Origin: an uncultured bacterium
GTDB lineage: Bacteria; Verrucomicrobiota; Kiritimatiellia; CAIVKH01
DNA length: 34,300 nucleotides
Direction: 5' to 3'
Assembly (NCBI GenBank): GCA_903906425.1
Contig: CAIVKH010000333.1
Location: forward strand, 1 to 34,300
Positions 24,051-33,176 of the stretch are shown piece after piece (positions within the stretch are counted from its first letter, which is position 1; every line of letters starts with the position of its first letter). Below the pieces are notes generated by a model that did no database searches, had not been told where the DNA came from, and worked only from the letters and a program-made list of their open reading frames with translations. The position numbers were made by a program, and so were the translations under genes.

Positions 24051-26314
24051 TGTGGACTTTCCTAAATCCGATGTTCCTCTACGCGCTGGCCGCCGGCGCG
24101 ATTCCGCTGATTCTGCATTTGCTGAAGCGGCAGCAGGCCGTAACCGTCCACTTCAGCACGCTCCGTTTCCTCAAGCTCGCGCAAAAGAAATCTTCGCGCC
24201 GGATGAAGATGGAGAATTTTCTGCTCTGGCTGCTGCGCACTCTGATCCTGCTGCTGCTCGCGCTCGCGTTCGCCCTGCCGGTCATCCGCACATCTTCGTT
24301 CGGAACGCTAATGGGCCGGTCGAATCGCGACGTGGCGATTGTCTGGGACATTTCCGCGAGCATGGACTACGCGTCGGGCCAGAAGAAAACGTGGGACGAA
24401 TCCCGCGATGTCGTTCTCAGCGTTTTGAAGAGCCTGCAAAAAGGCGACCGCGTCACGATCTTCCTGGCCGGCGAGGATGTCACGCCGCTCATCAGCGAGC
24501 CGAGCGGCGATCTCGATCTCGCGACCGCGCAGGTGAAGGCGACGCAGACCAAGCCGACGACGTCGCGACTGGCGCCGGCCATCACTGCGGCCTGCCAGTC
24601 GCTGCAAAGTTCGGGCCGCCGCGAGCGCGAAGTTTATGTTGTGACCGACGGACAGGCGCTGCCCTGGCGTGATTTTGGAATACTCGCCGCGTCAACCGCC
24701 GCATTCGCGACGAACGCGCCGCCCGCCGCGACGAACAAGACGGACAAGGCGGACAAATCGAAGAAACTGGCGAAGAACGCGCAACCGTCGAACGAGCCGC
24801 CCGTCTCCGCCACCGCGACCTGGAATCCGAAGAACTGGGAAAAGGATTACACCTTCTTCGTCACGCTCGTCGGTCCGACCGCGCCGGCCAACACCGGGAT
24901 TATTGACGTTGATGTCACTCCGCATTTGCTGATGGAAAATTCCACGGCGTCGGCCAGCGTGCGGCTCGGGCAGTTCGGCGAGACCGGCGACACGACATTG
25001 TCGCTGTTCATTGACGACAAGGAATCGGGCCGCCTCGCCTTGAACGCAACCAGCGGCGGTGCTCTGACGTTCCCGTTGCCGCCGCTGACGAAGGGCGTTC
25101 ACCGCGCGCGAATCGAATGCCAGCCGGACGGTTATCCGCTCGATAATTCCCTGTTTTTCCTGCTGCACGTGCGCGAGCGATTGCCGGTGCTTGTCGCCGC
25201 GCCGGAAGATGCCGCGTTCTTCGTCCGCCGCGCGCTGAATCCCGGCGGCGAAACCGCCGGTTCGATCGACGCGCAAGTGGTCGCGCCGGATGCGGTGCAG
25301 ACGGGCGATCTCGAAAAATACTCGTGCATCATTCTCGTGGACGCTTTCCCGCTGCCCGGTTCGCTCCTGCTCGCGGTTGAACAATTCGCGAAGCAGGGCG
25401 GCCTCGTCATCGTTTTTCCCGGCGATCGCGCAGGCCCTTCCGACTACGTCGCCGCAAATTTCCTGCCAGCGAAAGCGAGCAAGATCGAGGAGTCCGGCGA
25501 TGCCGGAGTGCGCTCGCTGTTGCGCCTGGTGCAGCCGCAGGATCCGATTTTTGCGTCGCTGAAATTCCCGCCCGGCGCGGTTCCGTCGGTCAGCGTGAAG
25601 CGCCAGATGACCTGGACCGATCCGCAGCCCGATTCGGAAATTTTGCTTTCGACGCAGGGCGACAAGCCATTTTTGCAGAGCCGAAAATATGGCCAGGGCC
25701 GCGTGCTGGCCTTCTCGGTTTCCGGCGATCGCGGCTGGAGCAATCTTCCGCTCTCTCCATATTTCCTGCCGTTCCTCCATCAGATGGTCGAGTTCGGCGC
25801 CGGCATGACGCGCGAACCGCTGTACACATTTTTGACGAAGGACCTCGTGTTGTCCGCCGGCACGCCCGGCTTCGCCGATGTCGCCAGCATCCGCGCACCG
25901 TCCGGCGAGCAGGTTCCCGTCCGCACCGTTCGCGCGGAAGGCGGCGACTCGATCCGCATCGAAGGCCTGCCGGCCGCGGGAATCTACACGGCCAGCGCAA
26001 ACGGCGAGCAGGTCCCGGTGCTGGCGGTCAACGCGCGACGCGATGAATCGGACCTGACGACGATCAAGGACGACGACACGAAGCTCGCGCTCGGTGTTGA
26101 CCGCGTCCTCGTCGCGCGCGACGGCGGCGAACTGATGCGGCTGGTGGACAGCCATCGCATCGGGCGGCCGATGGCCGAGACGCTGATGTGGCTGGCGGCG
26201 ATCCTTTCAATCGTCGAGCTTTTCTTTGCGAACCGCGCTTGCAAGCAGGGCCGGAAGTTGAGCGACACGATGTCGGTCGAGCTTTCGGGCCGCGTGAAAG
26301 TGAAGGCGGAATGA
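24050..26314 (+). CDS. BatA/VWA-domain membrane protein
   Basis: 754 residues. The N-terminus FLNPMFLYALAAGAIPLILHLLKRQ is the BatA (aerotolerance regulator N-terminal) signature. The first membrane segment is at about 5-25, the second at about 57-80 (LLWLLRTLILLLLALAFALP). A VWA domain follows with IVWDISASMDYASG as metal site (about 97-110). A Lys/Asn linker near 225-245 precedes Ig-like and glutamine-amidotransferase-like regions (LVIVFPGDRAG, SRKYGQGRVLAFSVSGDRGWS). A last membrane helix (LMWLAAILSIVELFFA) lies near the C-terminus. The start overlaps the DUF58 stop by one base. Probably part of an envelope complex with the DUF58, DUF4159 and second VWA proteins. Confidence 0.9.
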   Translation: MWTFLNPMFLYALAAGAIPLILHLLKRQQAVTVHFSTLRFLKLAQKKSSRRMKMENFLLWLLRTLILLLLALAFALPVIRTSSFGTLMGRSNRDVAIVWDISASMDYASGQKKTWDESRDVVLSVLKSLQKGDRVTIFLAGEDVTPLISEPSGDLDLATAQVKATQTKPTTSRLAPAITAACQSLQSSGRREREVYVVTDGQALPWRDFGILAASTAAFATNAPPAATNKTDKADKSKKLAKNAQPSNEPPVSATATWNPKNWEKDYTFFVTLVGPTAPANTGIIDVDVTPHLLMENSTASASVRLGQFGETGDTTLSLFIDDKESGRLALNATSGGALTFPLPPLTKGVHRARIECQPDGYPLDNSLFFLLHVRERLPVLVAAPEDAAFFVRRALNPGGETAGSIDAQVVAPDAVQTGDLEKYSCIILVDAFPLPGSLLLAVEQFAKQGGLVIVFPGDRAGPSDYVAANFLPAKASKIEESGDAGVRSLLRLVQPQDPIFASLKFPPGAVPSVSVKRQMTWTDPQPDSEILLSTQGDKPFLQSRKYGQGRVLAFSVSGDRGWSNLPLSPYFLPFLHQMVEFGAGMTREPLYTFLTKDLVLSAGTPGFADVASIRAPSGEQVPVRTVRAEGGDSIRIEGLPAAGIYTASANGEQVPVLAVNARRDESDLTTIKDDDTKLALGVDRVLVARDGGELMRLVDSHRIGRPMAETLMWLAAILSIVELFFANRACKQGRKLSDTMSVELSGRVKVKAE

Positions 26315-26448
26315 TGAGCGCGGCCTTCCATAATTTCCAATCATTGGAAAGTTGCTCGCCGGTCATTTCCAATCATTGGAACTTTGCGTGCGCGCGCGGC
26401 GCCGCGGAAATCCGGAGCTTCGGAATCGCAGGCGGGGCGGCGTCATGA
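26314..26448 (+). CDS. Short ORF across palindrome pair, coupled on both sides
   Basis: 44 codons plus stop. The ATG shares its first base with the BatA-gene stop (TGA at 26312-26314) and the TGA at 26446-26448 overlaps the next gene's ATG at 26445. It translates palindrome pair 10 as NFQSLESCSPVISNHWNF. It has the same design as the short ORF at 23044. Either a coupling device or a small peptide; there is no proof of expression. Confidence 0.4.
   Translation: MSAAFHNFQSLESCSPVISNHWNFACARGAAEIRSFGIAGGAAS
26335..26381. repeat. Paired 15-bp palindrome (element 10)
   Basis: Perfect-arm copies at 26335-26349 and 26367-26381, both C centre, spaced 32 bp. It sits in the 130-nt gap between the two VWA-type genes. 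Confidence 0.95.
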
Positions 26449-28676
26449 GCGCGCTTCCTTTCGTCAATTTTCCGCTCGCCGAAATCATGTGGGAGCACTC
26501 GGCGCCGAGATGGATTTTCGTCCTCGTGGCCGTCGTGGCGCTCGCCGTCCTGGTTTTCTCGTTCATTAAATATGTGCCGCGCAATCTGGTGGCGCCCGTC
26601 CTTATTCTGATCCGCATCGCTTTCTTCCTGCTGCTCGGCTGGGCGCTGCTTCTGCCGCTGCGCAAGGAGGCGAGTTCCGAACTCGTCAAGCCGCGCTTTG
26701 TCGTCGCGCTCGATTCGTCGGCCAGCATGTCGATGAGCCCGACGTCCTCGATCCCGACGCGGTGGTCCATCGCGCAGGATGTTTTGAAGATGTCGTGGAA
26801 ACAGATGATCGCCGCGCAGTGCGACATTGATGTTTATCCGTTCGCCGAAACGCTCGGCGAGAAGCGCGAGATCGCAAAGCTGGACAAGCTTGTTCCGGAC
26901 GGCCAGAGCACGCGGCTTCACTCCGCGCTGGCGCAGGCGCTGGAGCGCTACCAGGGCCAGCCGCTCGCCGGCATGCTGCTGCTTTCCGACGGCCTCGACA
27001 CGCGCGAAACGACGGACGAATGGGTCGGCATGAAATGGCCGTGCCCGGTTTATTCCGTGCGGCTGGAGCCCGAAGGAATCTGGGAGCGGGAAGTTGATGT
27101 CGCCGTCGAGTCCGTTGAAACGCCGGCGCGCGTGATCGTCGGATGGAATTCGAAACTGACGGCGGTGGTGGCGGGGCAGGGGACCAAGGGCGAGACGCTG
27201 CACGTGCAGCTTTTCCGCAACGGCGAATTGCTGAAGGACGAGCCGACGAAGATTCCGGCGGAAGGCGGATCGCGCGAGGTCACGTTCCAGCTCGAAAACA
27301 AGGACATGGGATCGTTCACCTACACGGTGAGCGTGCCTGTGCTCAAGGGCGAGACGATCACGAACAACAACACCTATTCGGTTTCCGCGCAAGTCGTGGA
27401 CGCGAAGAATCGCGTGCTCTACATCGAGGACGTGCCGCGCTGGGAATCAAAATATTTGTCGCGCGTGCTCCGCAGCAATCCGGCCTACACGCCGCTGGTT
27501 TTCCTGCGCGGTCCCGATGGAAAGTTCCTCACGTTCGGAAGCCGCGGCGACACGACGCTGCATTTCACCGACGAGCAGCTCGCGCAATTCAAGATGGTGA
27601 TCCTCGGCGATCTCGACGTGCCGATCCTGACCGACGCGCGGGCCGCGCAGATGGTGAAATATGTCGAGGGCGGCGGCAGCCTGATTTTGCTCGGCGGCGC
27701 GAAGGCGTGGGGCGACAGCGGTTGGCAGACCGGCCCGATGGCGAAAATGCTGCCGATCAAGAAGAGCGCGGGCGGCCCGCCGAACGAAGGGCACTACGTC
27801 GTCACGCTGACGGAGGAAGGCAAGGCGCATCCGGTATTCCAGACGAAGGACGGATCGCTCGATGAATTGCCAGCGGTGCTTTCGCTGTTCCCGGGCGCGA
27901 AGCCGACGCCCGGCGCGACGGTGCTGGCGAACGCGGACGGGCCGGATGGAAAAACGCCGCTGATCGTTTTGCAGCGCTACGGCCAGGGCAAGATTGTCGT
28001 GCTGATGACCGACTCGCTCTGGCGCTGGCAGCTCGAACCGGGCAAGGACAAATCGTACGGGCTTTTCTGGAACCAGCTCCTCGCGTGGCTCGCGCCGCAG
28101 GAAGACAAAGGCGGTCCGTTCAATCTCGATCTCTACGCCAGCGAAGACCGCGTTTATCTTGGCGACAGCATGTCGCTGAACGCCCGCGTCGGAACGTCGG
28201 CCGCGGTGCCGCCGCAGGCCGAGGTGAAGGTCGAGGTCGAGGAACCGGGCGGTCGCAAGATTCCGTTCACGATGCAGCGGCGCACGATTCCGACGACGAC
28301 CGGCCAGCCTGTGCTCGGCTACGGAATGGACTTCGAACCGAAGGTTCCCGGACTGTACAAGGCGGTCGCGAAGGCGAGCATCGAGGGCAAGCCGGTCGAA
28401 TCGCAGCCGTATTCATTCTTCGTCAAGCCGTTCACGCCGGAGACGAATCCGAAGCCGGCGCGCTCCGATCTGATGCAGGCCATCGCGCGCGCCAGCCAGG
28501 GCCGCTTCTGCGAGAAGACGGACATCAACCAAGTGCTGTCGGCGCTGACGTTCAAGGCTGAACAAACCGAGCGGGTGGTCTATCATTCGCTCTGGAACAA
28601 TCCGTGGATACTTGGTTTGATCGTGCTGTTGCTGTCAATCGAGTGGATGGTGCGGCGATTGCGGAACATGGCGTGA
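26445..28676 (+). CDS. VWA / glutamine amidotransferase-like membrane protein
   Basis: 743 residues. Two N-terminal membrane segments (about 22-45 and 50-75), then a VWA-like domain with VVALDSSASMSMS as the D-x-S-x-S metal site (about 84-97) and LLLSDGLDTRET. An Ig-like region follows (RVIVGWNSKLTAVVAGQG). A class I glutamine-amidotransferase-like domain follows (VLYIEDVPRWESKYLSRVL, VEGGGSLILLGGAKAWGD, YGQGKIVVLMTDSLWRW). The C-terminus ends in a membrane helix (WILGLIVLLLSIEWMVRRL). The start at 26445 matches the expected N-terminus; the frame is open 31 codons upstream through the palindrome. It is the partner of the preceding BatA-type gene in the usual MoxR/DUF58/VWA set. Confidence 0.88.
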   Translation: MSALPFVNFPLAEIMWEHSAPRWIFVLVAVVALAVLVFSFIKYVPRNLVAPVLILIRIAFFLLLGWALLLPLRKEASSELVKPRFVVALDSSASMSMSPTSSIPTRWSIAQDVLKMSWKQMIAAQCDIDVYPFAETLGEKREIAKLDKLVPDGQSTRLHSALAQALERYQGQPLAGMLLLSDGLDTRETTDEWVGMKWPCPVYSVRLEPEGIWEREVDVAVESVETPARVIVGWNSKLTAVVAGQGTKGETLHVQLFRNGELLKDEPTKIPAEGGSREVTFQLENKDMGSFTYTVSVPVLKGETITNNNTYSVSAQVVDAKNRVLYIEDVPRWESKYLSRVLRSNPAYTPLVFLRGPDGKFLTFGSRGDTTLHFTDEQLAQFKMVILGDLDVPILTDARAAQMVKYVEGGGSLILLGGAKAWGDSGWQTGPMAKMLPIKKSAGGPPNEGHYVVTLTEEGKAHPVFQTKDGSLDELPAVLSLFPGAKPTPGATVLANADGPDGKTPLIVLQRYGQGKIVVLMTDSLWRWQLEPGKDKSYGLFWNQLLAWLAPQEDKGGPFNLDLYASEDRVYLGDSMSLNARVGTSAAVPPQAEVKVEVEEPGGRKIPFTMQRRTIPTTTGQPVLGYGMDFEPKVPGLYKAVAKASIEGKPVESQPYSFFVKPFTPETNPKPARSDLMQAIARASQGRFCEKTDINQVLSALTFKAEQTERVVYHSLWNNPWILGLIVLLLSIEWMVRRLRNMA

Positions 28677-28706
28677 AATCGGAAATTCGGAAGCGATGAG
28701 GTGCGT

Positions 28707-29564
28707 ATGAATGTTCGGATGAAAAGTTTCGTGAGTTCCAATGATTGGAAATTTGGGCGGCGCAAACTTCCAATGATTGGAAAGAATCTGCGCGCGCTGG
28801 CTTCCACCGCCGTGCTGGTCTGCGCCGCGACGTGGGCGTACGGAATCGGCGTGAGCTCGAACCTGATGGTCAACGGTTCGTTCGAGGACGGGTTGAAAGG
28901 CTGGCGTTACCAATACAACCAGCATGGCGGCGAGAGCTGGTATGCGGACAATGACAAGATGGTTTCGATCGTGGACCGGATGGACGGCAAGGTGAGCGTG
29001 CTGGCGATCAAGCCGACCTATTCGAAGACGTGGCTGGAGGGCGGCGTGAAGGTGGACAGCGCGCCGATTCCGATTGATTCGACGGGCGGCGCGAAATATC
29101 GGCTGACGGTGACGGCGAAGTCCACCGGGCCGAATTGCCGGATTTTGCTGGAAGGTTACAAGTGGCGGCCGGGGATCAAGCCGCACGACAATCCTGATTG
29201 GACCGAGCTGCGCCGCGAATACAAATTTGCGCAGGTTTATTTTACCGGTTCCGGCAAGGGCGGCGCAGTGAAGGTCGAGACGAAATCCAAGGGCACGCTC
29301 ACGGGCAAGCCGCAGGCTGGTCCCGGCGGCGAGGACGCGGCCGGATCGGGCGATTTCGGCGGCGTGAAGAAAATGTGGAGCACGGGTTCCACGACGTTTC
29401 CCGACGAGCACATGACCGAATTGGCGAAGGGAATGTACGAGCAGTGCAAGTTTGTCTGTTTGCATGTGGTGGGCATCGGCATGATCATTGGCGTGGACGA
29501 ATACAAGAAGCGCGATGACTGCTATCTTTATGTTGATGACATAAAACTTGAACGGATCAAATGA
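28707..29564 (+). CDS. Exported carbohydrate-binding-module-like protein
   Basis: 285 residues. After the signal region the mature protein begins SSNLMVNGSFEDGLKGWRY and ends CYLYVDDIKLERI, the start and end motifs of CBM4/9/22-type jelly-roll domains, so a galactose-binding-like fold is likely; whether it binds sugar is unknown. The start at 28707 has GAGGT 5 nt upstream. With that start, palindrome pair 11 is translated in the n-region (SSNDWK, then LPMIGK) before the hydrophobic core (LASTAVLVCAATWAYG). Another ATG inside the second palindrome (28773) would give a shorter, normal signal peptide but has no ribosome-binding site. A glycine-rich insertion (about 200-220) precedes the last part. 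It is followed 13 nt later by the DUF4175-like gene. Confidence 0.8.
   Translation: MNVRMKSFVSSNDWKFGRRKLPMIGKNLRALASTAVLVCAATWAYGIGVSSNLMVNGSFEDGLKGWRYQYNQHGGESWYADNDKMVSIVDRMDGKVSVLAIKPTYSKTWLEGGVKVDSAPIPIDSTGGAKYRLTVTAKSTGPNCRILLEGYKWRPGIKPHDNPDWTELRREYKFAQVYFTGSGKGGAVKVETKSKGTLTGKPQAGPGGEDAAGSGDFGGVKKMWSTGSTTFPDEHMTELAKGMYEQCKFVCLHVVGIGMIIGVDEYKKRDDCYLYVDDIKLERIK
28736..28782. repeat. Paired 15-bp palindrome inside coding sequence (element 11)
   Basis: Perfect-arm copies at 28736-28750 and 28768-28782, both G centre, spaced 32 bp, spacer ATTTGGGCGGCGCAAAC. It is read in the two frames in which a G centre does not make a stop codon. Confidence 0.95.
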
Positions 29565-29577
29565 AACGAGGTGCGCA

Positions 29578-32500
29578 ATGAGTTCTTCAATCACGGAACG
29601 TCTGCGCGGCGTGGGCCGGCAACTTTGTATTTGGGATACGCAACAGCGCGGCCTTTTTGCGGCCGGCGCGGTGCTCGGCATACTGTGGCTTTTCACGTTG
29701 TTCGATCTGCTGCTGCGTTTTCACCGCGCGGGTCGCGTGGCCTGCTGGCTGCTGCTTTTGACCGGGGCCGGAGCGGCGCTTTGGTGGCTTGCAAAGGCGC
29801 TCAACAAACAGCGGACGCCGGAAGCGGTCGCCGCGCGCATCGAAAAATCGTTTCCCGAACTCGACAGCCATCTGATCAACTATGTCCAGTTCTCCGCGCG
29901 GCCCGCCGGCGATGCGCTCACCGCAGCCTATCTTTCCGCGGAGATTCCGCACTGGGCGTCGCTCGACTTTTCAATGATGCGCGACAAGAAGATGCTTCTG
30001 CGCGGCGCGGGCGCGACCGGTGCGGCGATCATCATCACGCTGATTTCCGCGATGTGGTCGGGACCGGCGTGGGGCAATGCCGCGATGCGGATCGTCAATC
30101 CGTTTTCTGCGCGCGTTCCCGGAACGCTCGCGCAGATTCTCGAAGTCAAGCCGGGCAACGGCCAGGTTCTTCGCGGATCTCCGGTCGTGCTGACGCTGCG
30201 CGTTGAAGGCAAACGCGGCCAGCCGGTGAGCGTTGAGGTCAAGCCGGCGGATGACAAGGCGCACGTCGTAAAACTCGGCGAACTGCGCGGAACCGGTGAT
30301 CAGGAATTTGTCCATCGCGTGCCGTCGGCTTCGGCGGATGTCACATACCGCTTTTTCGCGGGCGATGCGGAGTCGGAGAAATACACGATCAAGGCGCTCG
30401 CGCCGCTGGCGCTCAAGACCCTCGAGTTCAAAATCACGCCGCCCGCCTACACGAAACGCGGAGCGACTGTTGGAGACGCGCTGAAGAAATTTCCGCAGGT
30501 TCCGCAAGGCTCGAAGATCATGCTGTCCTTCACGGCGAACCGCGCGCTCGAAATGGCGCAAAGCGTCATCGACGGCCAGTCGGTCACCGCCGGGGCGGCC
30601 GGCAAGGGCGAGGCGGCCGTCTGGAGCGTCTCGGCGACGGTGACTTCAGCGGCACCGTGGCATCTGGTCGCGCGCGACACGTTTGGTTTTGAAACCGAGC
30701 AGGACGTAAACTTCCAGTTCCTCGCCGACCAGCCTCCGGCGATCAGCGTCATCGCGCCGGCAGGGAAGGCCACGTTGGCGGCCGGCGGTGCACCCCGGAT
30801 TCAATGGGAAGCTATCGACGATTATGCGCTCGATGAAGTCATCCTTGAACGCGTCATGAGCGAGGAAGACCCGTCGAAGAATGTCGAGGTGAAGAAGTGG
30901 AAAGCCGCCGCCGCTAATCCCGCGGCGCTGGCCGACACGTGGATGGGCGATGCGGCGATGATGGAAGCGGCGGGACGCGAGCCGCTGTTGTTGCGGCTGA
31001 TTGCGATTGATAACCGGAAGCCGGAAGGCAGCCGCGCCGTTTCGCGGACGATACGGTTTGAGCGCGAAGGGCTGACCAGTTCGACGGACAACAAGCGCGA
31101 AAAGTCGCGCGAAGAGGCGACGGCGAGAATCGAAAAACTGATCGAAATGCAGAAGGCGAACCTGACGAAGACGACGGTCTTGCAAACGCAGGCGGCGACC
31201 GCGGCCAGCGACGCGTGGACCGAGTCCATGTCCGCGCAGCAGGCGATCCGCGATTTCGCGCTGAAGCTGCTGGTTGATCCGTCGAAGCCGCTCGGCCCGC
31301 AGCAGGCGATCGTGCAGCAATTGCATTCGACGTGGATGGAGCAGGCGGTCCGCGCGTTGACGAGGATACCGCAGTTGAATCCGGACCAGCGCGCCGCGCC
31401 GGGCGCTGAAGCAGTACAACTCGAAGACCGGATTCTTCGCGCGCTGACGCAGCTCGACAGCTCGGTCGCCAAGGTGCAGCAGCACCAGGCCGTGACGGGT
31501 TTGCTCGCATTGCTGGAAGCCCTCGTTGCGGGGCAGGACCAGTCGCTGCGCGAAACACGCAAGTGCGCCGAATCGAAATCGAAGGTTGGCAAGCCGCTCG
31601 TCGAAAAGCAGGACAAACTGTCCGGCGATGTCGGCGAGTTTATCAATGCGTGCCGCAAGGAAGTTCAGCTGCTTCAATTGTCCGACGCGGATTTCTCGAA
31701 GCTCGTGGCGTCGGCGGCGGAGAAGTGCGAACAACAAAAAATTTCGGGGACGATGCTGAAAGCTTCCGAGCAGCTTGAGAACAATGCGCCGGAGCAGGCG
31801 ATGCCGCCGGAAGTGCTGGCCCTCGCCCAGTTGACGGAGATCAACGAGATGTTCAAGCACTGGCGCACGGAGGAGGCGAACAAGGAAGAGAAGCAACTTC
31901 AGGAGGCCGTGGCCGCCGCGAAGGAACGGCTCGACAAGTTGAAGGACCTTCAGGCGAAAGTCGTGGACCAGATCAAGCAGACGGTGCAGCAGAAGGATCA
32001 TTCGGAAAAGGAAACCGACGAGATCGGCCAGGAAATCAAGGACATCAAGGAGAACGAGGCCGACACGCTGCTGTCCATCGCGACCGATCTTCACATCTTT
32101 CCAGAGCTGCCCGTCGGCAACGATCTGGTTGCCGATGTGAACCAGATTTATGAGGAGGCCAAGCAGGTGGCCGGCTCGGAAAACAATCCAGCGACGGAAC
32201 TCGGCCTGCAAAAAGAGGACTGGATTCTCAAGGCGCTCGAAACCGCGACGGAGCGCATGGACGACATGGAGATGTGGCTGATGTCGCAGCCCGACAGCGT
32301 CAAACGGCTGACCGAAAATTTCGACAAGCAGGAGCTGCCGAACATCCCGGTGATCCCGATGGCGACGGAAATGGAAGACATCATCGGCGACTTGCTGAAG
32401 CAGGAGCAGGATCAAAAGGACAAGTCGGATGATTCCGCGACGAATCAGGGATCGGCAGATGTCCCCGCCGGATGGGGCATCGCCGAGGGCGAATTTTCTG

Positions 32501-33174
32501 ATTTTTCCGCGAAGGGCAAATCCGGCAACGAAGCGCCGGATCACAAGGAGCAGGACGGCCGCGCGCTCGTCGGCCGGCAGGGAATGTCCGACGGCGAAAC
32601 CACGGCGGGCTCCGGCAAGATCAATGCGGGCGACGACAAGATCGAGGCGCGCCGTACGCAGGATTCCGCGCAGAGCGGCGAAGTTCAGGAAGAAGGTCAC
32701 GCGGAGGCGAAGGCCACCGGCGGTGGCAAGCAGGGCGGCTACAGCGACACGCTCGGCATGGCCGGCGAAGGTCCGCGCCTCGACACGAAGGCCAGCGAGG
32801 GCGCGGGCTCGATGGCCGGTTTGCAGGCGATGCTGCGGCGCAACGCCGAGGCGCTTTATGCGAAGGCCTCGATGATGCACATCCGCACCGGCTCGCTCGA
32901 CGAGGCCGTCGAGTTCATGCGGCAGGCCGAGGACGCGCTGAAAAAAGGCTACAACATCCGCGAAGTCCGCGAGTATCAGCGCCGCGCGATCGCCGCCCTG
33001 AAAAAAACGCAGATGGAACTTTCCGGAATGGCCGGCACCGAGAATATTGACGATGGCAGCGCGCCTGCGGTGCAGGTGAGCGAAGTCGCCGGCGCGGCCG
33101 ACGAGGCGCCGGCCCGCTACAAGGACCTGGTCTCCGAATATTACAAATCGCTCAGCGGCGGGGACGTGAAGTAA
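29578..33174 (+). CDS. DUF4175-like large membrane protein with coiled coils
   Basis: 1198 residues. The start at 29578 has GAGGT 5 nt upstream. Three membrane segments: about 25-47 (GLFAAGAVLGILWLFTLFDLLL), about 53-73 and about 140-160. The external part begins with Ig-like beta domains (about 180-480, e.g. ITPPAYTKRGATV), a pattern found in DUF4175-type proteins encoded with MoxR/DUF58/VWA genes. From about 500 to 930 it is a long charged helical region with coiled-coil character (EEKQLQEAVAAAKERLDKLK). Then come a Gly/Ser/Asp-rich segment and a final helical domain near 1080-1160 (RRNAEALYAKASMMHIRTG). It probably spans the periplasm and acts as scaffold for the other gene products of the run; this is inferred from context. 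A very long open frame on the opposite strand is a by-product of the GC-rich codon use. Confidence 0.85.
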   Translation: MSSSITERLRGVGRQLCIWDTQQRGLFAAGAVLGILWLFTLFDLLLRFHRAGRVACWLLLLTGAGAALWWLAKALNKQRTPEAVAARIEKSFPELDSHLINYVQFSARPAGDALTAAYLSAEIPHWASLDFSMMRDKKMLLRGAGATGAAIIITLISAMWSGPAWGNAAMRIVNPFSARVPGTLAQILEVKPGNGQVLRGSPVVLTLRVEGKRGQPVSVEVKPADDKAHVVKLGELRGTGDQEFVHRVPSASADVTYRFFAGDAESEKYTIKALAPLALKTLEFKITPPAYTKRGATVGDALKKFPQVPQGSKIMLSFTANRALEMAQSVIDGQSVTAGAAGKGEAAVWSVSATVTSAAPWHLVARDTFGFETEQDVNFQFLADQPPAISVIAPAGKATLAAGGAPRIQWEAIDDYALDEVILERVMSEEDPSKNVEVKKWKAAAANPAALADTWMGDAAMMEAAGREPLLLRLIAIDNRKPEGSRAVSRTIRFEREGLTSSTDNKREKSREEATARIEKLIEMQKANLTKTTVLQTQAATAASDAWTESMSAQQAIRDFALKLLVDPSKPLGPQQAIVQQLHSTWMEQAVRALTRIPQLNPDQRAAPGAEAVQLEDRILRALTQLDSSVAKVQQHQAVTGLLALLEALVAGQDQSLRETRKCAESKSKVGKPLVEKQDKLSGDVGEFINACRKEVQLLQLSDADFSKLVASAAEKCEQQKISGTMLKASEQLENNAPEQAMPPEVLALAQLTEINEMFKHWRTEEANKEEKQLQEAVAAAKERLDKLKDLQAKVVDQIKQTVQQKDHSEKETDEIGQEIKDIKENEADTLLSIATDLHIFPELPVGNDLVADVNQIYEEAKQVAGSENNPATELGLQKEDWILKALETATERMDDMEMWLMSQPDSVKRLTENFDKQELPNIPVIPMATEMEDIIGDLLKQEQDQKDKSDDSATNQGSADVPAGWGIAEGEFSDFSAKGKSGNEAPDHKEQDGRALVGRQGMSDGETTAGSGKINAGDDKIEARRTQDSAQSGEVQEEGHAEAKATGGGKQGGYSDTLGMAGEGPRLDTKASEGAGSMAGLQAMLRRNAEALYAKASMMHIRTGSLDEAVEFMRQAEDALKKGYNIREVREYQRRAIAALKKTQMELSGMAGTENIDDGSAPAVQVSEVAGAADEAPARYKDLVSEYYKSLSGGDVK

Positions 33175-33176
33175 CG

